Positions 1 to 9,016 are shown, counted from the first letter of the stretch. The stretch is 64,000 bases of DNA from Nitrospirota bacterium (GCA_021789215.1 JAJYJS010000007.1:1-64000), one strand, 5' to 3'. Program-made: numbers and translations. Notes: generated from the sequence alone by a model not told the origin.

Positions 1-39
1 CCAGTATTTACGCCGCTCAATCCATGATGCCTTGTCCAT
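1..39 (-). CDS. 5' end of an unidentified gene running off the window (MDKASWIERRKYW...)
   Basis: ATG on the minus strand at 39..37 preceded by AAGGAGGAATGGC (strong SD); 13 codons open to the window edge. Confidence 0.4.
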   Translation of the reverse strand, partial: MDKASWIERRKYW

Positions 40-105
40 GCCATTCCTCCTTCTGTTTTGTTAGTCAAAAATAGAATGGCACGGATGGGCACTTCAGCGG
101 AAGAT

Positions 106-151
106 GCGGTTACCTAAACGCTTACGCGTCTGCCAGTTCCGCCACTCTCGC
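106..151 (-). pseudogene. tRNA-Leu-like 5' fragment
   Basis: Minus strand GCGAGAGTGGCGGAACTGGCAGACGCGTAAGCGTTTAGGTAACCGC resembles the acceptor 5' strand and D-arm of tRNA-Leu. No matching 3' acceptor strand or GTTCRA T-loop follows. Confidence 0.4.
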
Positions 152-420
152 TCATTGATTTTAAAAGATTTTTTGCCATTGGGTCAATTGCTGATGGCCT
201 TGAGTGCAGCAAAATTGTAGCCTCTCCGGGTAATGATGGGAATACCGCATAGTCATAATGATCGACTTATGACCAAGCAGCTCCTTCACCTTGTAGAGGG
301 TCTATCCTGCTCTGGATGCACTTTTCCCTCATCCCGCCTCCCAGGCACAACTCTCCACCTCCAACAACATGTGTTGAAATTCGAAATTGTTACGGGTTTA
401 ACTCGTTTCGGACCGCTCCC

Positions 421-1998
421 TTAAGGAGGGATTGAAGCGGCGTTAATCCTTTTTGAGGAAATAACCTCCACAAGTCCCCATCGCACCTTTTCCGGCAGTT
501 GTCTATATGGTGTCATCATCGTCCCGGGATAACCGTCTGTTATGACCTCAAATGCCCTGCCGGGCAAAAGGCTGTATTGCGTGAAATCGGGTGGCGGGGG
601 TTGAAAATTTTCAGCAAAACTTGTCCCCCTGCCGTCGGCTCCGTGGCATTGAGCACAGACAGAAGCATATGTCTGCCTGGCCTCCTTCATCGCCGCCTCC
701 GGTATTGTCACCCGAACCGGCTCAGGCGCGCCCAGCATCTTGAAATTGCCGTTGAGATAAACGATCAGGCTGTACAGCTTCGTCTTGTCAAAAATGCCGA
801 AATAAGGCATCGCCGTGCCGGGAATTCCCCTTATCAGTGTTTTGTACAAATATCGACGGGTGGTCCTTATTGAAGCTAAATCCTCAGGCGGGGTTGCGAG
901 ATTCCCGGCCTCGGGTCCTTTTCCGTTTCCGGCAGCCCCATGGCAAAAAGCACAGCTTTCCGCGTATATGGTCTTGCCATTGTCATAGACAAGACTCAGG
1001 CGGGCCTTGTAGGCATTTATCGCCTCTTGCTGATATGGGTCTGTTTTCTTTTCATAATTGGCGCTATTTTGCACGGCATTTTTCATGAGCGGGGTAAATC
1101 TTCGATTTTGCAGCGTCTGCCTTGCAAGCAGCATCGCATACAAAATAATCAGAAGTACCAGTGCGGTAACTGCCGGCCTTAAAGCCTTTGTCTGGCTGTA
1201 ACCCCTAAAAATGGTCCATATTAGAAATGCCGCCGCCGTTATCCCTACAACCATGAAAATGGCAGATGACAAACCAATCCCCCCCGGAACTGAAACCGCA
1301 AGCAAGGGCCCGTCCACAAACTGAAATAATAAACCCAAAAAAATCCATTTTGGAAAAGGACTATCCTTTTCCCTGGAATTCCCTGCTGTAAAGAAATGAT
1401 GATAGGCAGCGCCGAAAACGGCGGCAGCGCCAAGGACATGCAAATATCTCAGCAGCCAGTGCGCGGTCAAAAACCTGTCCAGTCTGAATCCGTTTTTTAT
1501 TATGGAAAGCCACTTGTCCGGATTTTCCGCCGTTGTCAGAACCAGGGTGAAAACGGCCGGTACAAAGAGAAGGCCCGCCAATGCCGCCAATCCCATCAGC
1601 AGCTCCCCTGTCCGGAAGGTATCCTTTTCAAGCTTGAGCAGGTCGAATAAGACAAAGGCTATTATCAGGAAGGCTATTATCAGAAGCCAGTAAGGCGCGA
1701 ATATGCTTGTCGCATTGAAAAAGGGCACCGTATAGTTCACCTGTATAAGAAGCAACGGGCCCACCCCAAGCACCACGGCGAGGCTTTTGTGAGCGAGAAA
1801 GCTCTTCAGGATTTTCCCGGCCCATGGCCGCCCCTGACTTCCTGCCCACCCGCTTATTAAATACGAGACGGCCAATATAGCCGTGCCAAGCATCAGGAGG
1901 ACAAGGAAAAGATGGAATGAAAATGTTAAAAAGAGCAGCACCTGGGCCCAGTCAATCGAAAATGGTTTTGAAAGGAGGATGTCCCGGAGGTTACTCAT
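421..1998 (-). CDS. Multi-TM bd-like membrane protein with two C-terminal c-type heme domains
   Basis: 525 aa; N-terminal hydrophobic helices; CAFCH and CAQCH heme-binding motifs in the C-terminal third; overlaps the next gene by 8 nt. Confidence 0.75.
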   Translation of the reverse strand: MSNLRDILLSKPFSIDWAQVLLFLTFSFHLFLVLLMLGTAILAVSYLISGWAGSQGRPWAGKILKSFLAHKSLAVVLGVGPLLLIQVNYTVPFFNATSIFAPYWLLIIAFLIIAFVLFDLLKLEKDTFRTGELLMGLAALAGLLFVPAVFTLVLTTAENPDKWLSIIKNGFRLDRFLTAHWLLRYLHVLGAAAVFGAAYHHFFTAGNSREKDSPFPKWIFLGLLFQFVDGPLLAVSVPGGIGLSSAIFMVVGITAAAFLIWTIFRGYSQTKALRPAVTALVLLIILYAMLLARQTLQNRRFTPLMKNAVQNSANYEKKTDPYQQEAINAYKARLSLVYDNGKTIYAESCAFCHGAAGNGKGPEAGNLATPPEDLASIRTTRRYLYKTLIRGIPGTAMPYFGIFDKTKLYSLIVYLNGNFKMLGAPEPVRVTIPEAAMKEARQTYASVCAQCHGADGRGTSFAENFQPPPPDFTQYSLLPGRAFEVITDGYPGTMMTPYRQLPEKVRWGLVEVISSKRINAASIPP

Positions 1999-3349
1999 CG
2001 CTTCCCGGTCCGCCCCGGGGGTAAGGAGAGGAAGGCCCGTTTCCTCCTTTTAGGTTTAACTGAAATAGAAATTTGGCCAATATATGCCGCTCTTCGCCAT
2101 TGCCCGAAAAGGGGGGCATGAAAGGGACCATGTCGTTGGTGTGATTCAATATTACGGCAATGCCGTCCTCTGTCCTCCCCTGTACTTTATCTTTTATATC
2201 GTTTACACCCTCTATCGTATGGCATGAACTGCAATTCTGGGCGAAAAGGAACGCTCCTTTATCCGTTTCCGAGGGATTCGGGACGAGCTCGTTAAACCAG
2301 TAAGCGTTTGGCAGAAGGCCCTCTTTCCTGAAGAAATAACTCTCTTTAAGCAGGATTTGGTTAGAATACATGTAACCCGGCATGAGATAAGGCCCCCTGA
2401 TGAATTCCCTGATGTTCTCGTACTCGCCAACCAGAAAAAAAGAAACGAGCAAAACCGGGATTACCAGCAGCCTGGAAAGCAGTGCGGCCCGTGCAAGCAA
2501 GAGTGCGGCGAATGCGAGCAGGACAAGACTGGAAGCCGCATTTACAGTCCAGAAAATTTCGGGTTTTTGCGACAGGTATGAAGTCAGAGTCGCCAATATC
2601 GCAAATGTCTTGAATGTTGAAGGCACGGCTGTGAAGTACCACCAGGCGGAAAGCGATGCGATAACGCACGAGATGAGAAATACGCTCCCGTATATTCTCA
2701 TCATTGCTGCCCTGAATTGCCGCCCTGCTTTTGTAAACAGGAGACAGCCGGCTGCAAATAACACCCCGAGAGAAAAAGAAACGCCAAGCCTGAGGAAAAG
2801 CTGCGGCAGGAAGCTGGGGTTAAAAAAAGCGGACCAGAAGTTTTTGTTCCAGGGCCAGCCGTCGGGGGTCAGCATGAAACCCAGTATCCCGGTTATTAAA
2901 ACCGCTGAAAGGATTCCGAGGCCGGAATAGGCGAAGCCGAAATAAACCCTGTACATTTTTCTGCCGGCCCATGCGTCCCACTTGAGATAGATAAAGAGCA
3001 GAAAGACAGTTTCGAGCACGAAGACAAGCCATTCAATGAACCAGGGCCAGAAGAATATCCTCAGCATGCTGCCAATCCCGGCTGGCACCATTGCGCTTGT
3101 GGTAAACCAGATGCCGACCCCGGTTATGGTCCCTACTCCTGTTACGGCAACCACAGTGGGCGTCAGGAGTTTTTTTGCAAACACTTCGCCTTCCACCATA
3201 TGTTTGCTCACGCCCACATATTCGGCAAGGGCGATCATCGAGACTGTTCCGATGGCGATACCGTGGCTTATGATGACGTGAATTACCGCGTTCAGGCCGA
3301 TTACGACCCCATAGCCAAGGTATGGGGGTTGGAAAAGGAGGAATTCCAT
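1991..3349 (-). CDS. Cytochrome bd-like (CydA-type) membrane subunit with C-terminal c-type heme
   Basis: 452 aa; N-terminal helices resembling cytochrome ubiquinol oxidase subunit I (HGIAIGTVSMIALAEYVG); C-terminal CSSCH motif. Confidence 0.7.
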   Translation of the reverse strand: MEFLLFQPPYLGYGVVIGLNAVIHVIISHGIAIGTVSMIALAEYVGVSKHMVEGEVFAKKLLTPTVVAVTGVGTITGVGIWFTTSAMVPAGIGSMLRIFFWPWFIEWLVFVLETVFLLFIYLKWDAWAGRKMYRVYFGFAYSGLGILSAVLITGILGFMLTPDGWPWNKNFWSAFFNPSFLPQLFLRLGVSFSLGVLFAAGCLLFTKAGRQFRAAMMRIYGSVFLISCVIASLSAWWYFTAVPSTFKTFAILATLTSYLSQKPEIFWTVNAASSLVLLAFAALLLARAALLSRLLVIPVLLVSFFLVGEYENIREFIRGPYLMPGYMYSNQILLKESYFFRKEGLLPNAYWFNELVPNPSETDKGAFLFAQNCSSCHTIEGVNDIKDKVQGRTEDGIAVILNHTNDMVPFMPPFSGNGEERHILAKFLFQLNLKGGNGPSSPYPRGGPGSDE

Positions 3350-3592
3350 TATTTATACCTTCACTTATTAATTTTCCTAAAACAGAATAGACATTATGCC
3401 GCACATCCTAAAGACATGCGGGAATGACGGCATGGGATGTTCAGACTATTGTGAGAACATTAGTAACAGCTTATGATAGCCAAAAACTACTACCACACCA
3501 TTTGAATGTCAAGCCGGGCGCACCATATGACCGGGGCCCATGGGTAAATCGTTCGGATGCCTTGCCATCGCTTCCGGGAGACTGGATGGAGG

Positions 3593-3934
3593 TCAATCCG
3601 GAGGGCCGAATTCGAGGATGTCCATCTCCTCGCCCAGATTTGGGAGGCCGGCTACCTTCCATGATATCACCGGATCGATGAAGCTCTCGGTGATGCAGTC
3701 CTTGGGCTTGTGAACATTTTTGCATACCGCCCGGATTATCGGGAAAAAGCGGTATTTCTCGTAGTAGCTTCGCATGAACCTCAGCATGTCGAGCATGTCC
3801 GTGGTAAGCCCCTTCAGGCCTTCCCTTTTCGCAAGCGCACGGGCTACGTCCTCGTCCCAGTCCTCGTACCTTAACAGGTAGCCATCTTCGTCAAGGGCAA
3901 CTTTTTTAATGCCGCCAATCTCTATTTCGGGCAT
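3593..3934 (-). CDS. DsrC/TusE-family sulfur-relay-like protein
   Basis: 113 aa; EDGYLLRYEDWDEDVARALAKREGL... and ...WKVAGLP... match the DsrC/TusE fold signature; C-terminal Cys absent. Confidence 0.8.
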   Translation of the reverse strand: MPEIEIGGIKKVALDEDGYLLRYEDWDEDVARALAKREGLKGLTTDMLDMLRFMRSYYEKYRFFPIIRAVCKNVHKPKDCITESFIDPVISWKVAGLPNLGEEMDILEFGPPD

Positions 3935-4037
3935 ATCTTTTCTTCCTCCTTCCCAGCCCGAATTGTAGCATTATATGAGCCCGAGGCAAAATTCAGGACG
4001 CAAATGACCGCCACCCCCCAAATCAGGATGTAATCTC

Positions 4038-4066
4038 TTGACATATATATAAATATTTTTTTATAT
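4038..4066 (+). promoter_or_regulatory. Sigma70-type promoter for hgcAB
   Basis: TTGACA (4038-4043), 17 nt spacer, TTATAT (4061-4066) in a very AT-rich island upstream of hgcA. Confidence 0.6.
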
Positions 4067-4077
4067 TCTAAAGTAAA

Positions 4078-4114
4078 AGCAGAACCGGGTCCTGCGAAGG
4101 CACCTCTCTCTGCT
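4078..4114 (+). promoter_or_regulatory. Structured 5' leader hairpin upstream of hgcA
   Basis: AGCAGA (4078-4083) pairs with TCTGCT (4109-4114); inner GGT/ACC and CCT/AGG helices capped by a GCGA (GNRA) tetraloop. Confidence 0.4.
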
Positions 4115-4152
4115 GCATAACGCTCGCCGGGGTGAATACAAGGAGACATTGC

Positions 4153-5310
4153 GTGTCCGGGACAAAAAAACCTGATTTCAAACTGGCTGGGCCTGTAAAG
4201 GGACCATCATGCGCCTGCAATGGCCCCGGGGGGACCGGGTTAAAAAACTGCTGCACGGCAGGAAAACAGAAGCCCCCTTATGTAACCGGCACAGTCAGGT
4301 CCGCTATCGGAGAGGTCTGGAGGGTATCCACCGGATTAACCCCCTCCGATAAATGGGGTATCGTTAAATGCAGGACCAGCTCCTACCGGAACGATTATAA
4401 GGTGGAAGCCGGGCTCTATGCAGCGGGCCAGCCCGGCAGGGGCTCGGACGTCCTCGTTACGGCCAATTACAAGTACAGTTTCGATGTCCTCCGCCGGGAG
4501 CTTAAAGGCATCAGCGCCTGGATACTGGTCCTGGATACGAACGGCATTAACGTTTGGTGCGCGGCTGGAAAGGGCACCTTCGGGACAGCGGAACTGGTAA
4601 AGAGGATATCTCTTGCCCAACTGGACAAATTGGTGGAGCACAAAAGGATAATCGTCCCTCAGCTTGGGGCGGCAGGCGTGAGCGCCCATGAGGTAAAAAA
4701 GGCCACAGGCTACAGGGTCGTTTACGGCCCCGTGAATGCGAAGGACATCCCGGCCTTTATCGAAGCAGAATACAAGGCCACCAGGGAAATGCGCACCATG
4801 GGGTTCCCGGTTAAGCACAGGCTTGTGCTAACCCCAATGGAAATCGTCCCGATGCTGAAAAAATATCCGCTTTTCGCGCTTGTTATCTTGCTGGCCTTCG
4901 GGCTCCAGCCATCCGGAATACTGTTCAGGAGCGCATTCCAGGGCGGATTGCCTTTTCTTCTGTTCGGACTGGTTTCCATCTTTGCGGGCGCGTTCCTCAC
5001 GCCGGTCCTGCTCCCCTATATCCCCTCCAGGGCGTTTGCGGTAAAGGGCTGGATTATGGGGGCGGTCACGACAGGGTTATCGCTGGTGATCTTCCCAAGG
5101 TTCAATCCGATCCTCTTAAGTATGATTTTGCTGTTTTTCCCGCTTGCAAGCTCGTATATAGCACTCCAGTTCACGGGCTCAACCACATTCACGGGGATGT
5201 CCGGGGTGAAGAAGGAATTGAAGACAGGCATCCCTCTTTATCTGATTTCAACGGCGGTCTCGGCGGTGTTGCTCGTTATTTACAAGCTTATTGAATGGAG
5301 GATGATTTGA
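4153..5310 (+). CDS. hgcA: Mercury methylation corrinoid protein HgcA
   Basis: Cap-helix motif NVWCAAGKG, corrinoid (CdhD-like) domain followed by C-terminal TM helices; followed directly by hgcB. GTG at 4153 has AAGGAGA 6 nt upstream; the ORF track starts at 4132. Confidence 0.93.
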   Translation: MSGTKKPDFKLAGPVKGPSCACNGPGGTGLKNCCTAGKQKPPYVTGTVRSAIGEVWRVSTGLTPSDKWGIVKCRTSSYRNDYKVEAGLYAAGQPGRGSDVLVTANYKYSFDVLRRELKGISAWILVLDTNGINVWCAAGKGTFGTAELVKRISLAQLDKLVEHKRIIVPQLGAAGVSAHEVKKATGYRVVYGPVNAKDIPAFIEAEYKATREMRTMGFPVKHRLVLTPMEIVPMLKKYPLFALVILLAFGLQPSGILFRSAFQGGLPFLLFGLVSIFAGAFLTPVLLPYIPSRAFAVKGWIMGAVTTGLSLVIFPRFNPILLSMILLFFPLASSYIALQFTGSTTFTGMSGVKKELKTGIPLYLISTAVSAVLLVIYKLIEWRMI

Positions 5311-5603
5311 AATATCTCTCGAATGCGGCGACCCTTAAACTGGATGCCGGCAAATGCGCAGGCTGCGGGATGTGCATTGAAGTCTGTCCTCACGGCGTCT
5401 TCAGGCTGGAAGGCAAGAGGGCAGTTATTACAGACCCGGACGGCTGCATGGAGTGCGGGGCCTGCGCGGTAAATTGCGCTTCAGGCGCGCTGGCGGTTGA
5501 CAAGGGCGTGGGGTGCGCGGCTGCCATAATCAACAGCATCCTTTACGGCGGAGAGCCCTCATGCGACTGCACTGGTAAAAGCAATAAAGATAGCTGCTGC
5601 TGA
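5295..5603 (+). CDS. hgcB: Mercury methylation ferredoxin HgcB
   Basis: Two 4Fe-4S motifs (CAGCGMCIEVCP, CMECGACAVNCA) and a C-terminal vicinal CC; overlaps the hgcA stop. Confidence 0.93.
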   Translation: MEDDLKYLSNAATLKLDAGKCAGCGMCIEVCPHGVFRLEGKRAVITDPDGCMECGACAVNCASGALAVDKGVGCAAAIINSILYGGEPSCDCTGKSNKDSCC

Positions 5604-5739
5604 GATGTCCACATTATTATGAGACCCCCGGCTCATTTGAAGGGTTTTTTTTCTTAAGCGCAATCAGGATATCAAAATACGCTTCAGGCCGTCAAAAACA
5701 AGGGCATTTGAAAAAAGGGCGCTGCCCAACTGCGTCCGC

Positions 5740-7770
5740 TCATTCCCCCAGCATTTCGTTTATCCTGGCGAAAAAGGCCTTTGCGCGGAGCTCCTCTTCG
5801 GCGGGGGATTCGGGCTCCAGCCGCCCTATCTTCCGCACCACCCCGGCGGGCAACTCCTCCAGAAACCTCGAAGGCGTGGACGGCACGAACTTCCCGTACC
5901 TGACGCGGGAGCCCGCGCAGGTCAGGTAAAGCTCGCGCATCGCCCTTGTAATGCCGACATAGAAAAGCCTCCGCTCCTCCTCGATGCCCTCACCGGGCAG
6001 CGCAGACTTCTTGTGGGGGAGGATATCTTCCTCCAGGCAGGCGATGAAGACCACCGGAAATTCCAGCCCCTTTGCCGAATGGAAGGTGGTGAGCACCACG
6101 CCAAAATTTTTGTTCTCGTCCTTCTTCTCCTCGGGAGGGCCGTCCAGGGCAAGCTCCTCAAGAAACCCCTGAAGTGTGGGCTTGTCCGCCGCCATCTCGT
6201 ACCGGGAGAGGGACTCGATAAAGTTCTCCACGTTCTCCATCCGCCTCAGGGCCATCTCCTGGGACTTGTAAAGCTCGCCGATGTAGCCGTTGAAGCCTAT
6301 CTCCTCCGAAAGCTCCCTGAAGGCCTTGCCCATCTGCCCGCTTCCGTTGAAAAACCGCTTCCTGTATTTGTCCAGGAGCGCCGCGAAACCGGCGGCGGCG
6401 CGGGCCGCCTTCTCCCCCACGCCCTCCACCTCCCCCGCCCTGCCGAATGCCTCGTAAAGGCTTATGGAATGCGTCTTTGCCAACCCGGCAAGCTTGCCGG
6501 TGGTCGTCGCGCCTATGCCCCTTTTTGGGGCGCTTGAGGCCCGGAGGAAGCTCAAGTCGTCGGAGGGGTTCGCGATTGCCTTAAGGTAGGAGGCGAGGTC
6601 CTTTATCTCCTTCCGCTCGAAATAGCTGGTGCCGCCCACCACGGTATAAGGTATCCGCACCGCCCTCAGTGCCTCCTCAAAAGGCTTTGAAAGCGTGTTT
6701 GCCCTGTATATGATGGCAAAATCGTCATAGGGGATTTTCTTCTCGTACTTTATGCGGGAGATGGTCCCCGCGACCCACTGGGCCTCGTCCTCGCCGTCTT
6801 CCGCCCGGTACAGGCAGACTTTTGCGCCGTCGCCCCTTGAGGTGCGAAGGGATTTTTCCATCCTTTTTTTGTTGTTCTTTATCACGCCGTTTGCGGCCTT
6901 GAGGATGTTGCCGAAGGAGCGGTAGTTCTGCTCCAGCCGCACCACCCTGGCGCCCGGAAAATGGCTTTCGAAGTCCAGGATGTTGCGCAGGTTGGCGCCC
7001 CTCCATCCGTAGATGGACTGGTCGTCGTCTCCCACGACGCAGATGTTTTTCCTCTCCCCGGCAAGCAGTCTTATGAAATCGTACTGTATCTTGTTGGTGT
7101 CCTGGTACTCGTCTATCATCAGGTAACGGAATCTCTCGCGGTATCTCTCAAGCACATCCGGGTGCTCCCTGAAAAGCCGCACGGCAAGAAGCAGGAGGTC
7201 GTCAAAGTCCACCACGTTAAGAGACCGCATCGTCTCCTGATACCGCGGGAATACGGTCTCCGAAAAGGCCTCCACGTCGAATTCCCCGGACTCGCTCCTG
7301 ACCGTTTTCTTATTGAATTCGTTTTTTATCCGGCTTATGGTGGCCAAGACATCGTCCGGCTTGAAGCTCTTCTCATAAACCCTTATGTCGCTGAGCAGGT
7401 GCCTGAGCAGCGAGACCTGCTCCGCCGTGTCGTACACGGTAAAATCCCTCCGGTAGCCGAGCGTCTCTATCTCGCGCCTGAGGATGTTCAGGCAAAGTGA
7501 ATGGAAAGTGGAGACGATGGGGGGCTTTTTTTTCGTTTCCAGCATGCGCCCCACCCGCTCCTTCATCTCCCTTGCGGCCTTGTTAGTGAATGTAACGGCC
7601 ACTATGGAGCCCGCCGGCACACCAAGATGTATTATGTAAGCCGCGCGCATGGTTATCACCCGCGTCTTGCCGGAGCCCGCCCCCGCAAGCACGAGCAGAG
7701 GCCCTTCCGTGCTCATCACCGCCTCCCTCTGCGCGGGGTTCAGGCGGCCCAATTCCAGTTCCATGTCCAT
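5740..7770 (-). CDS. uvrD: UvrD/PcrA/Rep-family DNA helicase
   Basis: GAGSGKTRVITMRAAYII Walker A, DEYQDTN, QNYRS, TFHSAKGLEF, GITRA motifs. Confidence 0.95.
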   Translation of the reverse strand: MDMELELGRLNPAQREAVMSTEGPLLVLAGAGSGKTRVITMRAAYIIHLGVPAGSIVAVTFTNKAAREMKERVGRMLETKKKPPIVSTFHSLCLNILRREIETLGYRRDFTVYDTAEQVSLLRHLLSDIRVYEKSFKPDDVLATISRIKNEFNKKTVRSESGEFDVEAFSETVFPRYQETMRSLNVVDFDDLLLLAVRLFREHPDVLERYRERFRYLMIDEYQDTNKIQYDFIRLLAGERKNICVVGDDDQSIYGWRGANLRNILDFESHFPGARVVRLEQNYRSFGNILKAANGVIKNNKKRMEKSLRTSRGDGAKVCLYRAEDGEDEAQWVAGTISRIKYEKKIPYDDFAIIYRANTLSKPFEEALRAVRIPYTVVGGTSYFERKEIKDLASYLKAIANPSDDLSFLRASSAPKRGIGATTTGKLAGLAKTHSISLYEAFGRAGEVEGVGEKAARAAAGFAALLDKYRKRFFNGSGQMGKAFRELSEEIGFNGYIGELYKSQEMALRRMENVENFIESLSRYEMAADKPTLQGFLEELALDGPPEEKKDENKNFGVVLTTFHSAKGLEFPVVFIACLEEDILPHKKSALPGEGIEEERRLFYVGITRAMRELYLTCAGSRVRYGKFVPSTPSRFLEELPAGVVRKIGRLEPESPAEEELRAKAFFARINEMLGE

Positions 7771-7889
7771 GCGTGTCTGCGCGAAAATTCCTGTTTGTTT
7801 TTCAGTCTGATGTCTCGGTTTAACCCGGCAAGCCGGACAGGCAGATATGATACATTTAGAGCAGGGACTTTATCAAATTTCAAAAAGAC

Positions 7890-7932
7890 TTGACAAAAGG
7901 TGGCCGGGCCGGGGATAATGTGCATATGCACA
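7890..7932 (+). promoter_or_regulatory. Sigma70-like promoter with palindromic operator
   Basis: TTGACA (7890-7895), 18 nt, GATAAT (7914-7919); perfect 14 bp palindrome TGTGCATATGCACA at 7919-7932 over the expected start site. Confidence 0.55.
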
Positions 7933-7962
7933 AAATAATAAAACCCGAGGAGGATATTCAAG

Positions 7963-8346
7963 ATGAAGATATGTTTTCCGGTAGAGCAGCCCGAAGGGCT
8001 TGAAAGCAGGGTCTATGGACATTTCGGCTCCGCGCCGTTTTTTCTGGTGGTGGACACGGCGGGCGCAGACGTATCGGTGATAGGCAACAGGGACCAGCAC
8101 CACGCGCATGGGGCATGCAACCCCATCATGGCGCTTGACGGCCGGAGCGTGGATGCCATCGTGGTAGGCGGAATCGGCGCGGGCGCTCTCAGCCGCCTGA
8201 ACCAGGCTGGCATAAGGGTGTTCAGGGCAATGTCCGGCGTAGTGAAAGACGACATGGCCATGATGCAGGCGGGCCAGCTCCCGGAGCTTACGCTCTCCCA
8301 GTGCTGCGGAGGGCATGACCACGGCGGCGGATGCGCCCACCACTGA
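7963..8346 (+). CDS. NifX/NifB-C-terminal family (dinitrogenase iron-molybdenum cofactor family) protein
   Basis: MKICFPVEQPEGLESRVYGHFGSAPFFLVVD...VVGGIGAGALSRL signature; Cys/His-rich tail CCGGHDHGGGCAHH. Confidence 0.85.
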   Translation: MKICFPVEQPEGLESRVYGHFGSAPFFLVVDTAGADVSVIGNRDQHHAHGACNPIMALDGRSVDAIVVGGIGAGALSRLNQAGIRVFRAMSGVVKDDMAMMQAGQLPELTLSQCCGGHDHGGGCAHH

Positions 8347-8380
8347 AAAATAAAAATACCTGGCAAGGAGGCAATGACCC

Positions 8381-8716
8381 ATGCCTGACGGCAAGGACGT
8401 GAACGCCCTGAGGGCCCTGAATCTTGTCTGCGGAGTGCTTGAAAGCCAGCGCAGCGACCCGCTTTGCGCCGTGTGCGCGGGTTTTTTCAAGACGGCCTCT
8501 TTCGCACGCGAGAAATTTTCATCCATCTCCAAAAGGCCCGAAGCCATCTCCGGGGAGATGAAGACAATGACCGGAAGGATTGAAAGCATCCTGTCATCCC
8601 TGTCCGCCGATGAGGGCCAGGGGATAAAGCAGAAGAAGGCCGGGGCATGCAGGATGCCCGAAGGCGTCTGCCTCACAAAATCCGCTATTGCGCTTTTCGA
8701 GAAGGCAACTTCATAA
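8381..8716 (+). CDS. Hypothetical protein (111 aa), operonic with NifX-like and DUF134 genes
   Basis: Open frame between two co-oriented family genes; contains DPLCAVCAGFF CxxC. Confidence 0.6.
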   Translation: MPDGKDVNALRALNLVCGVLESQRSDPLCAVCAGFFKTASFAREKFSSISKRPEAISGEMKTMTGRIESILSSLSADEGQGIKQKKAGACRMPEGVCLTKSAIALFEKATS

Positions 8717-8722
8717 TAAGCA

Positions 8723-9016
8723 ATGCCCAGACGAAAGAAACCGAGGACATGCGCGTGCCCCTTCTCCAGCATGAAGGGGCGCGCCTTCAAGCCCACCGGC
8801 ACCCCGATGACGGAGCTTGAGCAGATAGCCCTTCAGGAGGACGAGCTTGAGGCCATGAGGCTTTGCGACCTCGACGGCCTCACGCAGGAGCAGGCCGGAG
8901 AAAAGATGGGGGTGTCCCGCGGCACCGTCCAGCGTCTGCTCAATTCGGGGCGGAAAAAGACGGCGCTTGCCCTGAGCCAGTCAAAGGCCCTCGTCTTCGA
9001 ACATACGGCAGACTGA
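8723..9016 (+). CDS. DUF134-family HTH regulator
   Basis: MPRRKKPRTCACP...LDGLTQEQAGEKMGVSRGTVQRLLNSGRKKTALAL. Confidence 0.88.
   Translation: MPRRKKPRTCACPFSSMKGRAFKPTGTPMTELEQIALQEDELEAMRLCDLDGLTQEQAGEKMGVSRGTVQRLLNSGRKKTALALSQSKALVFEHTAD

Noticed and set aside
233-424. 63 aa plus-strand ORF
   Set aside because: No homology signature; appears to be random open frame.
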